A DNA stretch of 64,000 nucleotides from Anaerocolumna aminovalerica (GCF_900115365.1 NZ_FOWD01000005.1:4048-68047), one strand, 5' to 3'. Shown: positions 42,929 to 53,324, numbered from the stretch's first letter. The notes: generated from the letters alone by a model not told the origin. Program-made: numbers and translations.

Positions 42929-44800
42929 CTAGAAATTCGGATAAATATCAATTGTTTGTCCACCTACTCCAATGAAATTGTTTCCGCTTGACCAGGTGGT
43001 ATCATTAATTAATGGCTTGAACTCAAAGACCTCCCCTGCAGCGTAACGCTCAATTTCATAAACCCAAACATCCGAAGAAATATTAAGCATCGACCTGCCC
43101 TTATCCCACCAAAGCGGATAACTGCCTCCTCTAAGGTACATAGTATTGCCAAGCCCCACATCATAATGCACACGGATGGTCGTAATTGTTTTTGCCGGCG
43201 GTGTATAAGGTGATACATTGTCTATAGTAAACACATAAGCTGTTTTTGCCGGGATGGTCAATGAAATCTGTTTTCCGGTAACAGAGCCGCTTATGACATT
43301 TGTTGTGACAGCAGTATCCAACAAGTTGGTAAGCTTTGTTCCGATGGAAATAGAGCTTTCTGCCCGAATCGGAATGTTTCTTGTCTCATTGCTTGTCCCA
43401 TTATTTATTACAGTAATGATTTCCTGTCCTGTACTATCATCCCTTCTGGAATATGCATAAATATTATCTTCCACCCACATTTCCCTTTGGGTTCCGTTGC
43501 TTAAGCAGGCATAGTCCTTCCTGATGCTGGTGAGCTTCTGGATATACTTGAAAATTTCTCCATCCTCTGAAAATCCTGGCATGATCTCCCTGTTTTCCTT
43601 ATTTGCGATTCCAGCCCATTCCGTTGGCTTTCCTCCACCGTAGCACTCTTGCTCCGTGCCATAGTATACATCCGGAATTCCTCTTGTGGTGAACAAAAAG
43701 GTCAGGGCCAGACGAAGCTTTTGGTAATTATCATTTGCAAGGCATAAAAAACGGTCCCTGTCATGATTATCAATAAATGTTACTAAACGATTCACATTAT
43801 TATATTTGTAATCCTGGTCTAGAATAGACTTCACATTATAAAAGCTTGCATCATTTGCAAATACTTCCCGTGCCTGGAAAAACAGTGGAAAGTCAAGTAC
43901 ACCCCATTCATAATTTTGATAATCGCTGACATAGTCAACATCTCCCACGAAGATTTCTCCGAAGCTTGGAACCCCAAGATATTCCTCAAACTCCCTCAGG
44001 AAGTTTTTGTCCACCGATCTTGCCGCATCTACTCTGACGCCATCCACTCCTGTATCGTCAACCCACATCTTATACACATCTTTAATTGCCGCCCGTGCAG
44101 CCGGATTCGAATGGTCGATGTCATCAAGTCCACCCAAATCACAGTTCTGTACCTGCCACTCATCGTTCCAATCTAAGATATCTCCGTTTTGATGGAACCA
44201 GGATGGATTATTAAAGGGCGCCGCAGGCTGATAGCTGGGAGATGAATAGGAAGAAGCATAAGGTTCCAGATAATCTGCCATATGGTTTGGTACCACATCC
44301 AAAATCACCTTAAGACCTAAATTATGTGCCTCATCTACCAGGTCAATCAGATCCTGTTTAGTTCCGTAATGAGGATCCGGGCTGTAATAGTCCTTTGTAA
44401 AATATCCATGGTAACCGGATTCGCTTCCATCCCGGCTTAACAGCTCATTTTCAGATGGCGGTGAAATCCAGATTGCCGTCACACCAAGATTTTTGATGTA
44501 GTTAAGCTTTGATTTTAATCCTACCCAGTCCCCTCCCTGAGTATATTTTAACTCACCCGGGCGGTATTCTGCATTCAGTGTTCCATTGTTGGCTGGGTTC
44601 CCATCATAAAAACGGTCTGTTAAAACCATGTAAACAATATCTGTCTCATTTAAAGCACTTCTGTCGGTAACTCCTAAGGTCTGTGCGGATACAGCCGCGC
44701 CTCCCGCTACTGCATTGATTGGTGAAGGATTGATAAGCAAGGACGACAATGAAAGTACCGCTACCATTAAAGCGGCTAATATTCTTTTCCTTAAGTTCAT
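42929..44800 (-). CDS. Secreted GH13 alpha-amylase with C-terminal starch-binding-like domain
   Basis: 623 residues. Signal peptide (MNLRKRILAALMVAVLSLSSLLINPSPINAVA), then a GH13 barrel with DVVPNHMAD, GVRVDAARSV (nucleophile), FGEIFVGD (acid Glu) and FIDNHDRDR. The layout, with NETDIVYMVLTDRFYDGNP at the start, resembles cyclodextrin-glucanotransferase/maltogenic amylase relatives. A beta-sandwich at about 535-623 (IRVHYDVGLGNTMYLRGG...SSGNNFIG) looks like a carbohydrate-binding module. It degrades starch outside the cell, feeding the ABC importer. Last gene of the maltodextrin operon. Confidence 0.9.
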   Translation of the reverse strand: MNLRKRILAALMVAVLSLSSLLINPSPINAVAGGAAVSAQTLGVTDRSALNETDIVYMVLTDRFYDGNPANNGTLNAEYRPGELKYTQGGDWVGLKSKLNYIKNLGVTAIWISPPSENELLSRDGSESGYHGYFTKDYYSPDPHYGTKQDLIDLVDEAHNLGLKVILDVVPNHMADYLEPYASSYSSPSYQPAAPFNNPSWFHQNGDILDWNDEWQVQNCDLGGLDDIDHSNPAARAAIKDVYKMWVDDTGVDGVRVDAARSVDKNFLREFEEYLGVPSFGEIFVGDVDYVSDYQNYEWGVLDFPLFFQAREVFANDASFYNVKSILDQDYKYNNVNRLVTFIDNHDRDRFLCLANDNYQKLRLALTFLFTTRGIPDVYYGTEQECYGGGKPTEWAGIANKENREIMPGFSEDGEIFKYIQKLTSIRKDYACLSNGTQREMWVEDNIYAYSRRDDSTGQEIITVINNGTSNETRNIPIRAESSISIGTKLTNLLDTAVTTNVISGSVTGKQISLTIPAKTAYVFTIDNVSPYTPPAKTITTIRVHYDVGLGNTMYLRGGSYPLWWDKGRSMLNISSDVWVYEIERYAAGEVFEFKPLINDTTWSSGNNFIGVGGQTIDIYPNF

Positions 44801-44866
44801 AAAAGCTCCTTTCCACCCAAATATGGGATTTTTCTCTGGCCCGCATATTTTCTGCGGGATTATACG

Positions 44867-45718
44867 TTACCCTTTTACACTGCCGGTTGTAAGACCGGCT
44901 ACAAAAAACTTTTGACAAAAGATAAAAACCATTAAAATTGGAATTAAGCTAAGAACAGAAAGAGCAAAAACAAATCCCCACTGGGTAAATTGATGCTGCC
45001 CAAAGAAGCCTGCAATTGCAATAGGCAATGTCCGCTTTGCATTGTCATTGATTACCGTATTTGCCCAGGGGAACTCCTCCCAGGCTGTTAAAAAGTTGAA
45101 GATGGAAACGGAAGCAATCCCCGGCTTTGTCAAAGGCAGTATGATCCGGAAGAACACTGTAAAAACCGATCCTCCATCAATATAAACTGCTTCATCCAGC
45201 TCCCTCGGTACGGTTTCAACAAATCCTTTAATCATAAATGTGGAATATGGGATCACCCATGCAATATAAAAGGGAATCAGCCCCGTAAGCTTACCTATTG
45301 CCTTAAGCCATACCGCCAATTCGTATTGGGGAACAATCAGCGTCATACCAGGGATTATCATAGTCAGCATGATGAATACGAACAACAAGTTCTTTCCTAA
45401 AAAATTAAACCGGGCAATGCAAAATCCAAAGGCTGCTGCTATTAAAGCTGCCGCTGCCACCGTCGTGATTGAAACAACAATGCTGTTGACGAAATTTATG
45501 TAGAATTTTCCTTCTCCGATAATATACTGATAATTTTCTACGGTTACCTCCTTAATTCTCGGGAAAAACCGCGGAGGAAATTCATATAAGGCTCCATTTG
45601 GCTTTAAAGAGGTACTTACCATATATACCATCGGCATCACAACGATAAGGAGTCCCGCAGTAAGAAAAAGGAAGAGGATGATATCTTTTACTATTTTTCG
45701 TTTTAACTTTCTTTTCAT
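44867..45718 (-). CDS. ABC maltodextrin permease, MalG type
   Basis: 283 residues, six membrane segments. The EAA loop is visible as ELDEAVYIDGGSVFTVFFRIILPLTKPG (about 190-217), which contacts the ATPase. An N-terminal KRKLKRKIVKD precedes the first helix. It forms the pore with the MalF-type subunit, 6 bases upstream. No ATPase gene is in this operon, so a shared MsmK-like subunit elsewhere is expected. Confidence 0.92.
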   Translation of the reverse strand: MKRKLKRKIVKDIILFLFLTAGLLIVVMPMVYMVSTSLKPNGALYEFPPRFFPRIKEVTVENYQYIIGEGKFYINFVNSIVVSITTVAAAALIAAAFGFCIARFNFLGKNLLFVFIMLTMIIPGMTLIVPQYELAVWLKAIGKLTGLIPFYIAWVIPYSTFMIKGFVETVPRELDEAVYIDGGSVFTVFFRIILPLTKPGIASVSIFNFLTAWEEFPWANTVINDNAKRTLPIAIAGFFGQHQFTQWGFVFALSVLSLIPILMVFIFCQKFFVAGLTTGSVKG

Positions 45719-45724
45719 TTCTTC

Positions 45725-46612
45725 CTACCCCTCTTCCCTGTTCTTCATTAACCGGAACTGAACTGCCGCTAAAATAGCCAGGCAAACCGCAACAATGAAG
45801 GAAAGCGCCGCCGAATAGCCAAACTTACCTGTGCTGAAAGCCTTGTAATACATCCAGGTGAGTATGGTGTCGGTCTGATGCCCCGGTTGGCCCCCTGTTA
45901 TCATCTTAATGGAGGTAAACACGTTAAAACCTCCGATAGTCAGCATGACCAGGGCAAACAGTATGGTTCCCCGGATGCTTGGAATGGTCACATGAAAAAA
46001 TTTTTTAACAGCTCCTGCGCCATCAATTCCTGCAACCTCATAAAGTTCCGTGGGAACGGTCTGTAAGGCTGCCAGAAAAACCACCATATTCCAACCGATT
46101 CCTTTCCATGTCCCAAGCAGCATGGCAACACTTAACCCTCCCCATCTGCTGTCCAGCCACCGGATATTATGCTCCGTAAGATGCAGGACATTAAATAGGA
46201 TATAGTTAAGCATGCCTTCGGTGTTGAAAATATACTTAAATACCAGGGATGCAATTACCCAGGAGGTAATTACCGGCAAATAGTAAAGAACCCGGAAGGT
46301 CACCTTTAGATGGGTAATGCTGTTGATACAAAGTGCTACTAAAAGACCAAGTGCCATCTGTGCCGGTACAGTTACAAGGGTATATACCAGCGTATTCACA
46401 AAGGAAATGCGAAAATAGGAATCCGATATAACCTCTTTATAATTTTGCACCCCGATAAATTGCTGCTCCAGCATAGAACCGAAGTCCCATTTAAAAAAAC
46501 TCATGATAAAAAGCTTTATGAGGGGGTATGCTGTAAACACCCCAAAAACCAATAACCCGGGAAGGAGCAGCATTCCAATCTGCCACTGCTTCCCCTTCGC
46601 TGTCTTATTCAT
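45725..46612 (-). CDS. ABC maltodextrin permease, MalF type
   Basis: 295 residues, six membrane segments, EAA loop ELYEVAGIDGAGAVKKFFHVTIPSIRG (about 200-226). Partner of the MalG-type permease. It follows the binding-protein gene after a 209-base gap that holds no gene or clear terminator, apart from a short inverted repeat near 46805. Confidence 0.92.
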   Translation of the reverse strand: MNKTAKGKQWQIGMLLLPGLLVFGVFTAYPLIKLFIMSFFKWDFGSMLEQQFIGVQNYKEVISDSYFRISFVNTLVYTLVTVPAQMALGLLVALCINSITHLKVTFRVLYYLPVITSWVIASLVFKYIFNTEGMLNYILFNVLHLTEHNIRWLDSRWGGLSVAMLLGTWKGIGWNMVVFLAALQTVPTELYEVAGIDGAGAVKKFFHVTIPSIRGTILFALVMLTIGGFNVFTSIKMITGGQPGHQTDTILTWMYYKAFSTGKFGYSAALSFIVAVCLAILAAVQFRLMKNREEG

Positions 46613-46821
46613 ATTTTTTCTTTCTCCATTTCTTATGCATCAGTTTTACTTGCTGCCCTGTTCTGTCTGTTGCATCTGTTCTGCCTCTTTCATTTAGTCT
46701 ATCTATGTTTATTACTCCTTCTATTTTACACTTCTGTTCCCTTCTCTGCCCATTATGTTTGTTCCAATTCACATTGACTTGAGGTTTTTATCATAGTATA
46801 ATGAAATGAGAAAACTCATGT

Positions 46822-48135
46822 TCATTCAGCTGCAAGCAATGCATCCACCTTTACAGCAAGTTCATCCATTGCTTCTTTTGCGGTTTTCTCTCCGTTCATA
46901 ACGGCTGTGACTGTGACAGACAATTCATTGTCGATTTCAGACCAGCTTGCAACGGTAGGACGTGATTTTGCATTTTTAATGGCTTCCAGGAACGGAGCAA
47001 AATCGGCCTGTTTTACCATATCGTTTTCCAATGCCTTTTTGTTGACAGGAATCTGTCCGCATTTTGCCATCGCTATCTGAGCATATTCATCCGTCATAAA
47101 TTGCATGAATTTCCATGCAGCTTCCTTGTTGGCCGAATTAAACATAGCAATATCCTCACCTCCGAGTACCGAGTGTGAACCCCCATCGCCGGCCGGCATA
47201 TCAACAGTTCCATACTCCATATCCGGATATGCTCCTGCCAGCTCTGCGATTTTCCACGGGCCTTCCAGCATCATCATATACCGGCCGGTGCCAAACCCAT
47301 CGGTCATTGGGATATCCCCGCTGTTCCATCCGGTAATTGCCCCTGCTTTATAAAGGTCGGCAAGCATCTGGATTGCTGCTACGGTTTTATCACTGTTGAT
47401 ATATCCGTTGGCCTTTGTTTGTTCCGGGTTGGTCAACTCACCGCCGAAGCTCCAGATAAAGGGGCAGAGATTCCAGCCTGCAAGTGCTGGTTCATTATAA
47501 CCCCATACTGTCTGCCCATTTTCGTTGGTGCCTGATAATGTCTTTATGGTATTCATAAAGTCTTCCATAGTTCCGGGCGCATCCAGCCCCGCCTTTCGGA
47601 AGGCTTCTGTATTATAAAATAATATTTTTGTATTTGTATTTAACGCCAGCCCATATGCATGTCCGCCTATGGTTGCTGTAGCCATGGCACTTTCCAATAA
47701 TCCATCTGCCACGGATGAATAGTCGCTCATTTCTTCATCCAACGGTACAAGGATTCCCATTTTCTGGAATTCCGGAATCCATGCGCTGTCAAGCCTTGCA
47801 ACATCCGGCAATGTATTTGATTTTGCACTGATTAATATTTTTTCATGCAGATCAGCCCATTCATGAGATACCGGGTTTACCTTTATCCCTGGGTTCTCCT
47901 CTTCAAACTTGGGAATTAAAACCGTCTCAAGAGTTGCATTTTCAGCTGATTGGGCACTATAATGATGCCAGAAGTTAATTGTAACTTCTTTTTGTCCTGA
48001 TTTTTTTGTTTCCGCTGATTCCTTGGTCGTCTGGCCAGTTTCAGATATTACTGGTGATTTTTTGCAACCTGTGAGTGCCGCCAAGCTTATTACAGTTGTC
48101 ATTATAATTGCCAGTATTTTTTTCCCTTTTTTCAT
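46822..48135 (-). CDS. Extracellular maltodextrin-binding lipoprotein
   Basis: 437 residues from the ATG at 48135, which follows GGAGG closely. Lipoprotein signal MKKGKKILAIIMTTVISLAALTGC with lipobox LTGC. Family 1 solute-binding fold (TINFWHHYSAQSAE, VARLDSAWIPEFQKMGILVPLD, GRYMMMLEGPWKIAEL). It captures oligosaccharides for the MalF/MalG-type pore. The start lies one base after the stop of the neopullulanase gene, whose end contains the ribosome-binding site. Confidence 0.92.
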   Translation of the reverse strand: MKKGKKILAIIMTTVISLAALTGCKKSPVISETGQTTKESAETKKSGQKEVTINFWHHYSAQSAENATLETVLIPKFEEENPGIKVNPVSHEWADLHEKILISAKSNTLPDVARLDSAWIPEFQKMGILVPLDEEMSDYSSVADGLLESAMATATIGGHAYGLALNTNTKILFYNTEAFRKAGLDAPGTMEDFMNTIKTLSGTNENGQTVWGYNEPALAGWNLCPFIWSFGGELTNPEQTKANGYINSDKTVAAIQMLADLYKAGAITGWNSGDIPMTDGFGTGRYMMMLEGPWKIAELAGAYPDMEYGTVDMPAGDGGSHSVLGGEDIAMFNSANKEAAWKFMQFMTDEYAQIAMAKCGQIPVNKKALENDMVKQADFAPFLEAIKNAKSRPTVASWSEIDNELSVTVTAVMNGEKTAKEAMDELAVKVDALLAAE

Positions 48136-48136
48136 A

Positions 48137-49936
48137 TTACCTACCTCCATTAATTTTTTTTATGATCTTAACAGCATATGGTTCCAGACATATTCCTATC
48201 TTTCCCTCATACACCATAACATCCCCATTGTAGAAATGCTCTCCCTTAAGGATTTCCTCAGATACAACCTCCTGGCCGGTAACCAGTTCCTGGTAACCCC
48301 CCATCTCCCTGACAGGAATATAGCTCCGGTTTTCTTCTTCACTGCGATTAAAAACAACATAAATGCAGTCTTTTACATCAAAACGGATGAACCCGAACAC
48401 TCCCTCTTTTTCTCCGCACAGGTTCGTCACATAATTTCCTTCCCGAATGCACTTCTCTTTCATCCTAAGTGCTGCCATCCAGCGGTACCAGCCATAAAGC
48501 TCCCTATCCTGCTCTTCTTGCTCCCATTTCATTGCCTTCCGGCAATCAGGATCATTTTCCCCTGTCATGCCGATTTCATCTCCATAATAAATGGCCGGAG
48601 CTCCCGGAAATAAAAATTGGAACGCGGCGGCAAGCTTCAATCTCCGCTTATCTCCCTTACTCATAGTCAAAAAACGTTCCGTGTCATGGCTGTCCAGCAG
48701 ATTATACAGCCCATGCTTTGCTTCCCCAAAATAAGATGAGAGCATCTGGTTTATCCTGTGGTCAAGCTCCCTTGCATCAATGGCTTCATATGCAAAAAAA
48801 TCCCTGGTAAAGTCACGGAACACATAGTTCATCACGCTGTCCATCTGATCTCCTTGCATCATATTCAGTCCATATCCCCAAGTTTCTCCCAGTAGAAGAC
48901 AATCAGGGTATTTCGCTTTTAAGCAGGCCCTTGCTCTTTGCCATACCCTCTTATCCACCTCATCAGCTACATCCAGACGCCATCCGTCAATATGATACTC
49001 CCGGATCCAGTACTCCATCACTTTTAATATGTATTCCGCCACCTCCAGGTTTGAGGTATTTAGCTTGGGCATCCATTTATAAGCTCCCACACACTCATAA
49101 TTGTGGTGGGAAATACTGACCGGGTATTCCGTGATATAAAACCACTCTTTATACCTGGAGGCCTCCTGATGCTTTAAAATATCTTGAAAGGGCTCAAAAT
49201 GAATCCCTGTATGGTTAAAAACCCCATCCAATATTACTTTGATTTTTCTTTCATGGCAGGCTGCTACCAGCTCCCGGAATTCTTCCTCCGTTCCAAACAT
49301 GGGATCAATCTTATAATAATCCGTGGTAGCATATTTATGGTTAAAGTCACCCTGGAATATGGGATTGAAATAAATGCACCCAACTCCCAGTTCCTTTAGA
49401 TAGTCCAAATGCTGGTGGATTCCGGCAATATCTCCTCCCATGTAATTTTCCCTGGTTGGAGTGCTGCCCCAGGGCACACAGCCCTCCGGGTCATTCTCTT
49501 TCCTGCCATTGGCAAAGCGTTCCGGAAATATCTGATAGAAAACCTGCCCCTTTGCCCAACCTGGAATCTCATAAATATCTCCTTCATTGGCATAAAGGAA
49601 CTCAAACACTCCATCCTCCGGTTCCGTGGCGGTAAAGCCATTCACTCCCAGGTACTCCACTTTACCCCTTCTGTCTTTAAGGCAGAAATAATATTTTTGG
49701 TACCTTGCAACCTTCTTAAAACAAACCTCCGCCTCATAGTAATCAAACCACCGGTCCCGGTACTTCCAAACCATATCTACCCGTTTTTTTTCATCCGGAT
49801 TGGTTCTCGAAAAATATATGAGCTGACATCGTTTCATATCCTGCCTTCCTACCCGGATACGAAAATTTAGGCACTCTCTTGATTTTGCATGTACAAAGCG
49901 TATGGTATTATCATGAAAAATTGCTTCTTTTAACAT
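48137..49936 (-). CDS. Neopullulanase/cyclomaltodextrinase-type GH13 enzyme
   Basis: 599 residues. An N-terminal CBM34-like domain (about 1-125) precedes the barrel beginning GWAKGQVFYQIFPERFANG. Conserved regions: DGVFNHTG, GWRLDVADEVDKRVW, LLGETWG and LLDSHDTERF; these match GH13_20 enzymes. No signal peptide, so it acts on imported maltodextrins or cyclodextrins in the cytoplasm. Located 22 bases after the LacI gene and directly before the binding protein. Confidence 0.92.
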   Translation of the reverse strand: MLKEAIFHDNTIRFVHAKSRECLNFRIRVGRQDMKRCQLIYFSRTNPDEKKRVDMVWKYRDRWFDYYEAEVCFKKVARYQKYYFCLKDRRGKVEYLGVNGFTATEPEDGVFEFLYANEGDIYEIPGWAKGQVFYQIFPERFANGRKENDPEGCVPWGSTPTRENYMGGDIAGIHQHLDYLKELGVGCIYFNPIFQGDFNHKYATTDYYKIDPMFGTEEEFRELVAACHERKIKVILDGVFNHTGIHFEPFQDILKHQEASRYKEWFYITEYPVSISHHNYECVGAYKWMPKLNTSNLEVAEYILKVMEYWIREYHIDGWRLDVADEVDKRVWQRARACLKAKYPDCLLLGETWGYGLNMMQGDQMDSVMNYVFRDFTRDFFAYEAIDARELDHRINQMLSSYFGEAKHGLYNLLDSHDTERFLTMSKGDKRRLKLAAAFQFLFPGAPAIYYGDEIGMTGENDPDCRKAMKWEQEEQDRELYGWYRWMAALRMKEKCIREGNYVTNLCGEKEGVFGFIRFDVKDCIYVVFNRSEEENRSYIPVREMGGYQELVTGQEVVSEEILKGEHFYNGDVMVYEGKIGICLEPYAVKIIKKINGGR

Positions 49937-49958
49937 GTCCTATCCTTTCTTTACATCC

Positions 49959-50978
49959 TTATTTTTTCCTTTTCGTGGATTCTCTAAAGATTAATTCGGT
50001 TGCAATCATGGTTTGCTTATTTTCATAATTTGCATTTTGAATCTTTTTTATCAAATCCGTAGCAGCCTGTTCACCCAGGCGGAATGTGTCTACATCCACC
50101 ACAGAAAGAGGGGGATCCATATATTCCGCAAAGGGATAATTATCAAAGGACATAACTGCCATATCCTCAGGCACCGAAATTAAGCTATCCCGGAGTGCAC
50201 GTAATACCTGGTAAGCAATCACATTATTTGCGCATAAAACCGCATCCGGTTTCTCCTGTAAGGACATCAATTCCCTGACTGCCCCATAGGCTGCCTCGCA
50301 ATTTCCTTTGCAGTCAATGATATAGTCCGTATGCACCTTACAGCCATTCTCATCCAGGGCTTTCCTATACCCCTGCACACGGTTCCTGGCAAATATGGTA
50401 GCCTGATTCTCCAGTATAAAGGCAATGGACCCATATCCCTGATCCAGCAGATGTTTTGCTGCCATTTCGCCTCCCAGCAGATTGTCTACATCAACCCAGC
50501 TGGTTTCATCCTTTTCAATCTCTGGTTCTCCCAGGATAATGAAGGGAAAGTCATTTTTCTGAAGCAAATTAATGAGCTTTTGTGTCACGCTGGAGCTTGG
50601 CAAAATAACTCCGTCCACTCTTTTTTCCAAAATTAACTTTTCTACCGGAGAACAATTTTTGTCCTCCCTATCATTGGTAATTAACAGGTTATACCCATTT
50701 TGCTGCAGAACTGTTTCTATTGCATATACACTTCTATTAAAAAAAGCATTTGAAAATGTATTATCATCCTGTGCGTCAATCACCAGTCCTATTGTATGAG
50801 TACTGCCGTTGGCTAAATTCCTTGCGAGGCTGTTTGGATGATAGTCCATCTCCTTCATCGCCGCAAAAATCTTATCCCTCGTTTCTTTTGATATCAGGGT
50901 GTTTCCATTTACCACTCGTGATACCGTGGAAGGGGAAACTCCCACTTTCTTTGCAATATCTTTAATTGTAACTGCCAT
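49959..50978 (-). CDS. LacI family maltose-type repressor
   Basis: 339 residues from the ATG at 50978, which has GGAGG 5 bases upstream and starts the LacI HTH directly: VTIKDIAKKVGVSPSTVSRVVNGNTLISKETRDKI. The periplasmic-binding-like effector domain spans about 60-335. First gene of the operon it should control; it has an operator in its own promoter, so the whole cluster is probably derepressed by a malto-oligosaccharide. Confidence 0.94.
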   Translation of the reverse strand: MAVTIKDIAKKVGVSPSTVSRVVNGNTLISKETRDKIFAAMKEMDYHPNSLARNLANGSTHTIGLVIDAQDDNTFSNAFFNRSVYAIETVLQQNGYNLLITNDREDKNCSPVEKLILEKRVDGVILPSSSVTQKLINLLQKNDFPFIILGEPEIEKDETSWVDVDNLLGGEMAAKHLLDQGYGSIAFILENQATIFARNRVQGYRKALDENGCKVHTDYIIDCKGNCEAAYGAVRELMSLQEKPDAVLCANNVIAYQVLRALRDSLISVPEDMAVMSFDNYPFAEYMDPPLSVVDVDTFRLGEQAATDLIKKIQNANYENKQTMIATELIFRESTKRKK

Positions 50979-50994
50979 TTTATCCTCCGTCTCC

Positions 50995-51047
50995 TTATGC
51001 AACCGTTTGCATAAACTTATTTTACCCTTTTTTTCTATTTCTGTCAA
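50995..51047 (-). promoter_or_regulatory. Promoter and LacI operator of the maltodextrin operon
   Basis: TTGACA (51042-51047) and TAAAAT (51019-51024) on the minus strand, 17-base spacer. A near-perfect palindrome TTATGCAACCGTTTGCATAA (50995-51014) follows the -10 box, the classical LacI-family form with a central CG. The 500 bases to 51549 hold only a short CACTG/CAGTG hairpin and no gene that I can support. Confidence 0.85.
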
Positions 51048-51549
51048 GAGCTCTACTAAATTTTCTCATGCTTTACAATATTTCCTTCATACTCAAAAAA
51101 AATTCCCTCAAAATGCAAAGGATGTGCTCCTCACAATTCTTGGGAAATGTAGTTTAATTAATTTTGGCTTTTCTTATTTTATAACATAAGTCACTCCCGT
51201 CCGAAATATACATAGAAAGACATTGACAGGAACGAAACATGAAAAGAAATTCCAAAGAACCCAAACAGTGTCTAAGAATTTCTAAGGTTTCTACCGGAAG
51301 AACATAAAAACAGCGCTCTTCTCACTGATTTTCAGTGCTGCCTATGGAAGTATGACATAAAGGTTAAAAAATAATTTCTACTTGTTAAAGGTATCTATGT
51401 TTCTAATCGCTATACAAATCTACACCTGCAATTACAATTAGCCCTGCCATGTAATCATTCCATACCATTTTAAGAATAAATATTTTGACTAGTAGAACAG
51501 CAACAAGATAGAACATCAAATATATATGTGTCACTTTTGTATTTTTCAC

Positions 51550-52140
51550 CTATAGGCGATAATTCTCAATAGATTTTTTCACTTGCCGTCCTATAACAAA
51601 TGCCAACACTATAGATATTACATCTTTTATGAAATATGGAATAGAAACCAGTAAGGCTGATTTCCAAAAGGATATATTGCTTAAAAAAGCGTAGTGGTTT
51701 ATCCCTAATAAATGACATCCAAGAAGTCCAATTATCCCAATTAGTATCCCCACTAGTATATTTTTTCTTTTTGCACCTATTCCGCAAAGTATTACCATTA
51801 AAATAAATCCATAAATGAATCCGCCTGTAGGACCCACAATAGCCTGTAATCCTGCTTTAAAATTCGCAAACACCGGCAGTCCGGCAATGCCTAACAAAAT
51901 ATAAATTAAAGTTGATACAAGACCAAACTTCCATCCTAATATGACACCGGTAATAGCTACTGCAAAGGTTTGTAATGTAATGGGTACACCAGTAGGCGAT
52001 GGAATGGATAACTGTGACAGTACAATTAACAAAGCAGAAAACATGCCTGTCATAACTAAGTTTAATGTAACATTTCGGTTTCTATTACTGCTTTTCTTAT
52101 TATTCGTAAGACCTCTGTTCTTTTTCTCTATATGTTCCAT
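51550..52140 (-). CDS. bioY: Biotin transporter S component BioY
   Basis: 196 residues, about six membrane segments after a Lys/Asn-rich cytosolic start (1-22). BioY hallmarks are QLSIPSPTGVPITLQTFAVAITGVILG and the AIVGPTGGFIYGF segment. It binds biotin in the membrane and works with ECF-type energising subunits encoded elsewhere. It lies 168 bases after birA on the same strand and may be co-transcribed with it. No separate BirA box is evident. Confidence 0.94.
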   Translation of the reverse strand: MEHIEKKNRGLTNNKKSSNRNRNVTLNLVMTGMFSALLIVLSQLSIPSPTGVPITLQTFAVAITGVILGWKFGLVSTLIYILLGIAGLPVFANFKAGLQAIVGPTGGFIYGFILMVILCGIGAKRKNILVGILIGIIGLLGCHLLGINHYAFLSNISFWKSALLVSIPYFIKDVISIVLAFVIGRQVKKSIENYRL

Positions 52141-52308
52141 TTTACAGCTCCAATTCTATGTTCTTTCTCAATTTCCAATATTGCTATTTTGTTTCTTAAG
52201 GTTTCTGTTTTGTATGAATATTGCTTGTTATGAACTTTTACATTTCCTTTTCAATTTGTTTACATCTTTGATATAATATTTTTTATAAGATTCTATCTTC
52301 TAAATCTT

Positions 52309-53307
52309 CTATGAATGTTTTGAATTTCCCAAGATCTGACCGCTGCCTATACTAACTTCACCGGATTGTATAATATAGGTTTCTCCCTGTTCATTTTCTA
52401 CAACCAGATTGCCCTGATTATTTATATCAATGGCTTTAGCTGTATAAATCTCTCCATTTTTATTATAACTGATTATTTTCCCAAGCACTAAGGAATACTT
52501 TTTATACTCTTCTATTAAGGTTTTAACTTCAAGGTTTTCCGATAGCTTCATGATTTCATTGATAATCTCTGCTGCTATCTGATTGCGGGTTATTCCTTCC
52601 GAAAATAGTGATCCGGCTATTTCTCGCAATTCTTCCGGGAATTGATTCTCATTGGTCTTAACATTTATTCCTATTCCCAATATAACACTTTCCACCATGC
52701 CAATTTCAAAATTACTGACTGCTTCCGTAAGAATTCCGCATATTTTTTTATTATCAAGAAATATATCATTAACCCACTTTATTTGAGGTTTTTTATCAGT
52801 CAACTTCTTTATTACCCTGCACACTCCTACCGCTGCTGCCACTGTGATCAATAAAAAATCATTAAGAGATTTTTGCGGTTTTAGAATAATACTCATATAA
52901 ATTCCAGTTTGGGCAGGAGAATAAAAGCTTCTTCCAAGCCTGCCTCTTCCTTCTGTCTGCTCTTCTGCCAATATAACGGTTCCGTGCCTTGTACCAACAG
53001 CAGCTATTTTTTTCCCTTCCAGGTTGGTTGAATCAATCTGTTTGTACACAATAACCGGATTATTTTGATACTCCGGCTGCAAATAAGTTTTGATCCCTTC
53101 CCCTGATAATATATCGTTGTTATCCATTAAAAGATAACCCTTATTGGTTGTAGCTTCAATCTGATAGCCTTCTTCTTTTAAGGAACGAATCGCTTTCCAA
53201 ATAGCTGCTCTGGATACCGACAAGTAGTCTGCCAGTTCTTGTCCCGATATAGCTTTGGAACGATTCTTCTCCATTATCTCTAACACTCTGCTCTTTACTG
53301 ACATCAT
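52309..53307 (-). CDS. birA: Bifunctional biotin protein ligase/repressor BirA
   Basis: 332 residues from the ATG at 53307, preceded by GGAGG. N-terminal winged HTH (about 1-65: GQELADYLSVSRAAIWKAIRSLKEEGYQIEA), ligase domain with biotinyl-AMP loop GRGRLGRSFYSP, KWVNDIF and a C-terminal SH3-like part. It attaches biotin to carboxylases and represses biotin genes; the HTH means it is a repressor too, and a BirA box lies over its own promoter. Confidence 0.95.
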   Translation of the reverse strand: MMSVKSRVLEIMEKNRSKAISGQELADYLSVSRAAIWKAIRSLKEEGYQIEATTNKGYLLMDNNDILSGEGIKTYLQPEYQNNPVIVYKQIDSTNLEGKKIAAVGTRHGTVILAEEQTEGRGRLGRSFYSPAQTGIYMSIILKPQKSLNDFLLITVAAAVGVCRVIKKLTDKKPQIKWVNDIFLDNKKICGILTEAVSNFEIGMVESVILGIGINVKTNENQFPEELREIAGSLFSEGITRNQIAAEIINEIMKLSENLEVKTLIEEYKKYSLVLGKIISYNKNGEIYTAKAIDINNQGNLVVENEQGETYIIQSGEVSIGSGQILGNSKHS

Positions 53308-53324
53308 TTTTTCCTCCAATGAGC

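Noticed and set aside
44646-44918. Minus-strand frame overlapping amylase and MalG starts
   Set aside because: Out of frame with two well-supported genes; a shadow frame.
51048-51549. Possible small gene between lacI and bioY
   Set aside because: Frames are short and lack ribosome-binding sites; only a short CACTG/CAGTG hairpin is visible.
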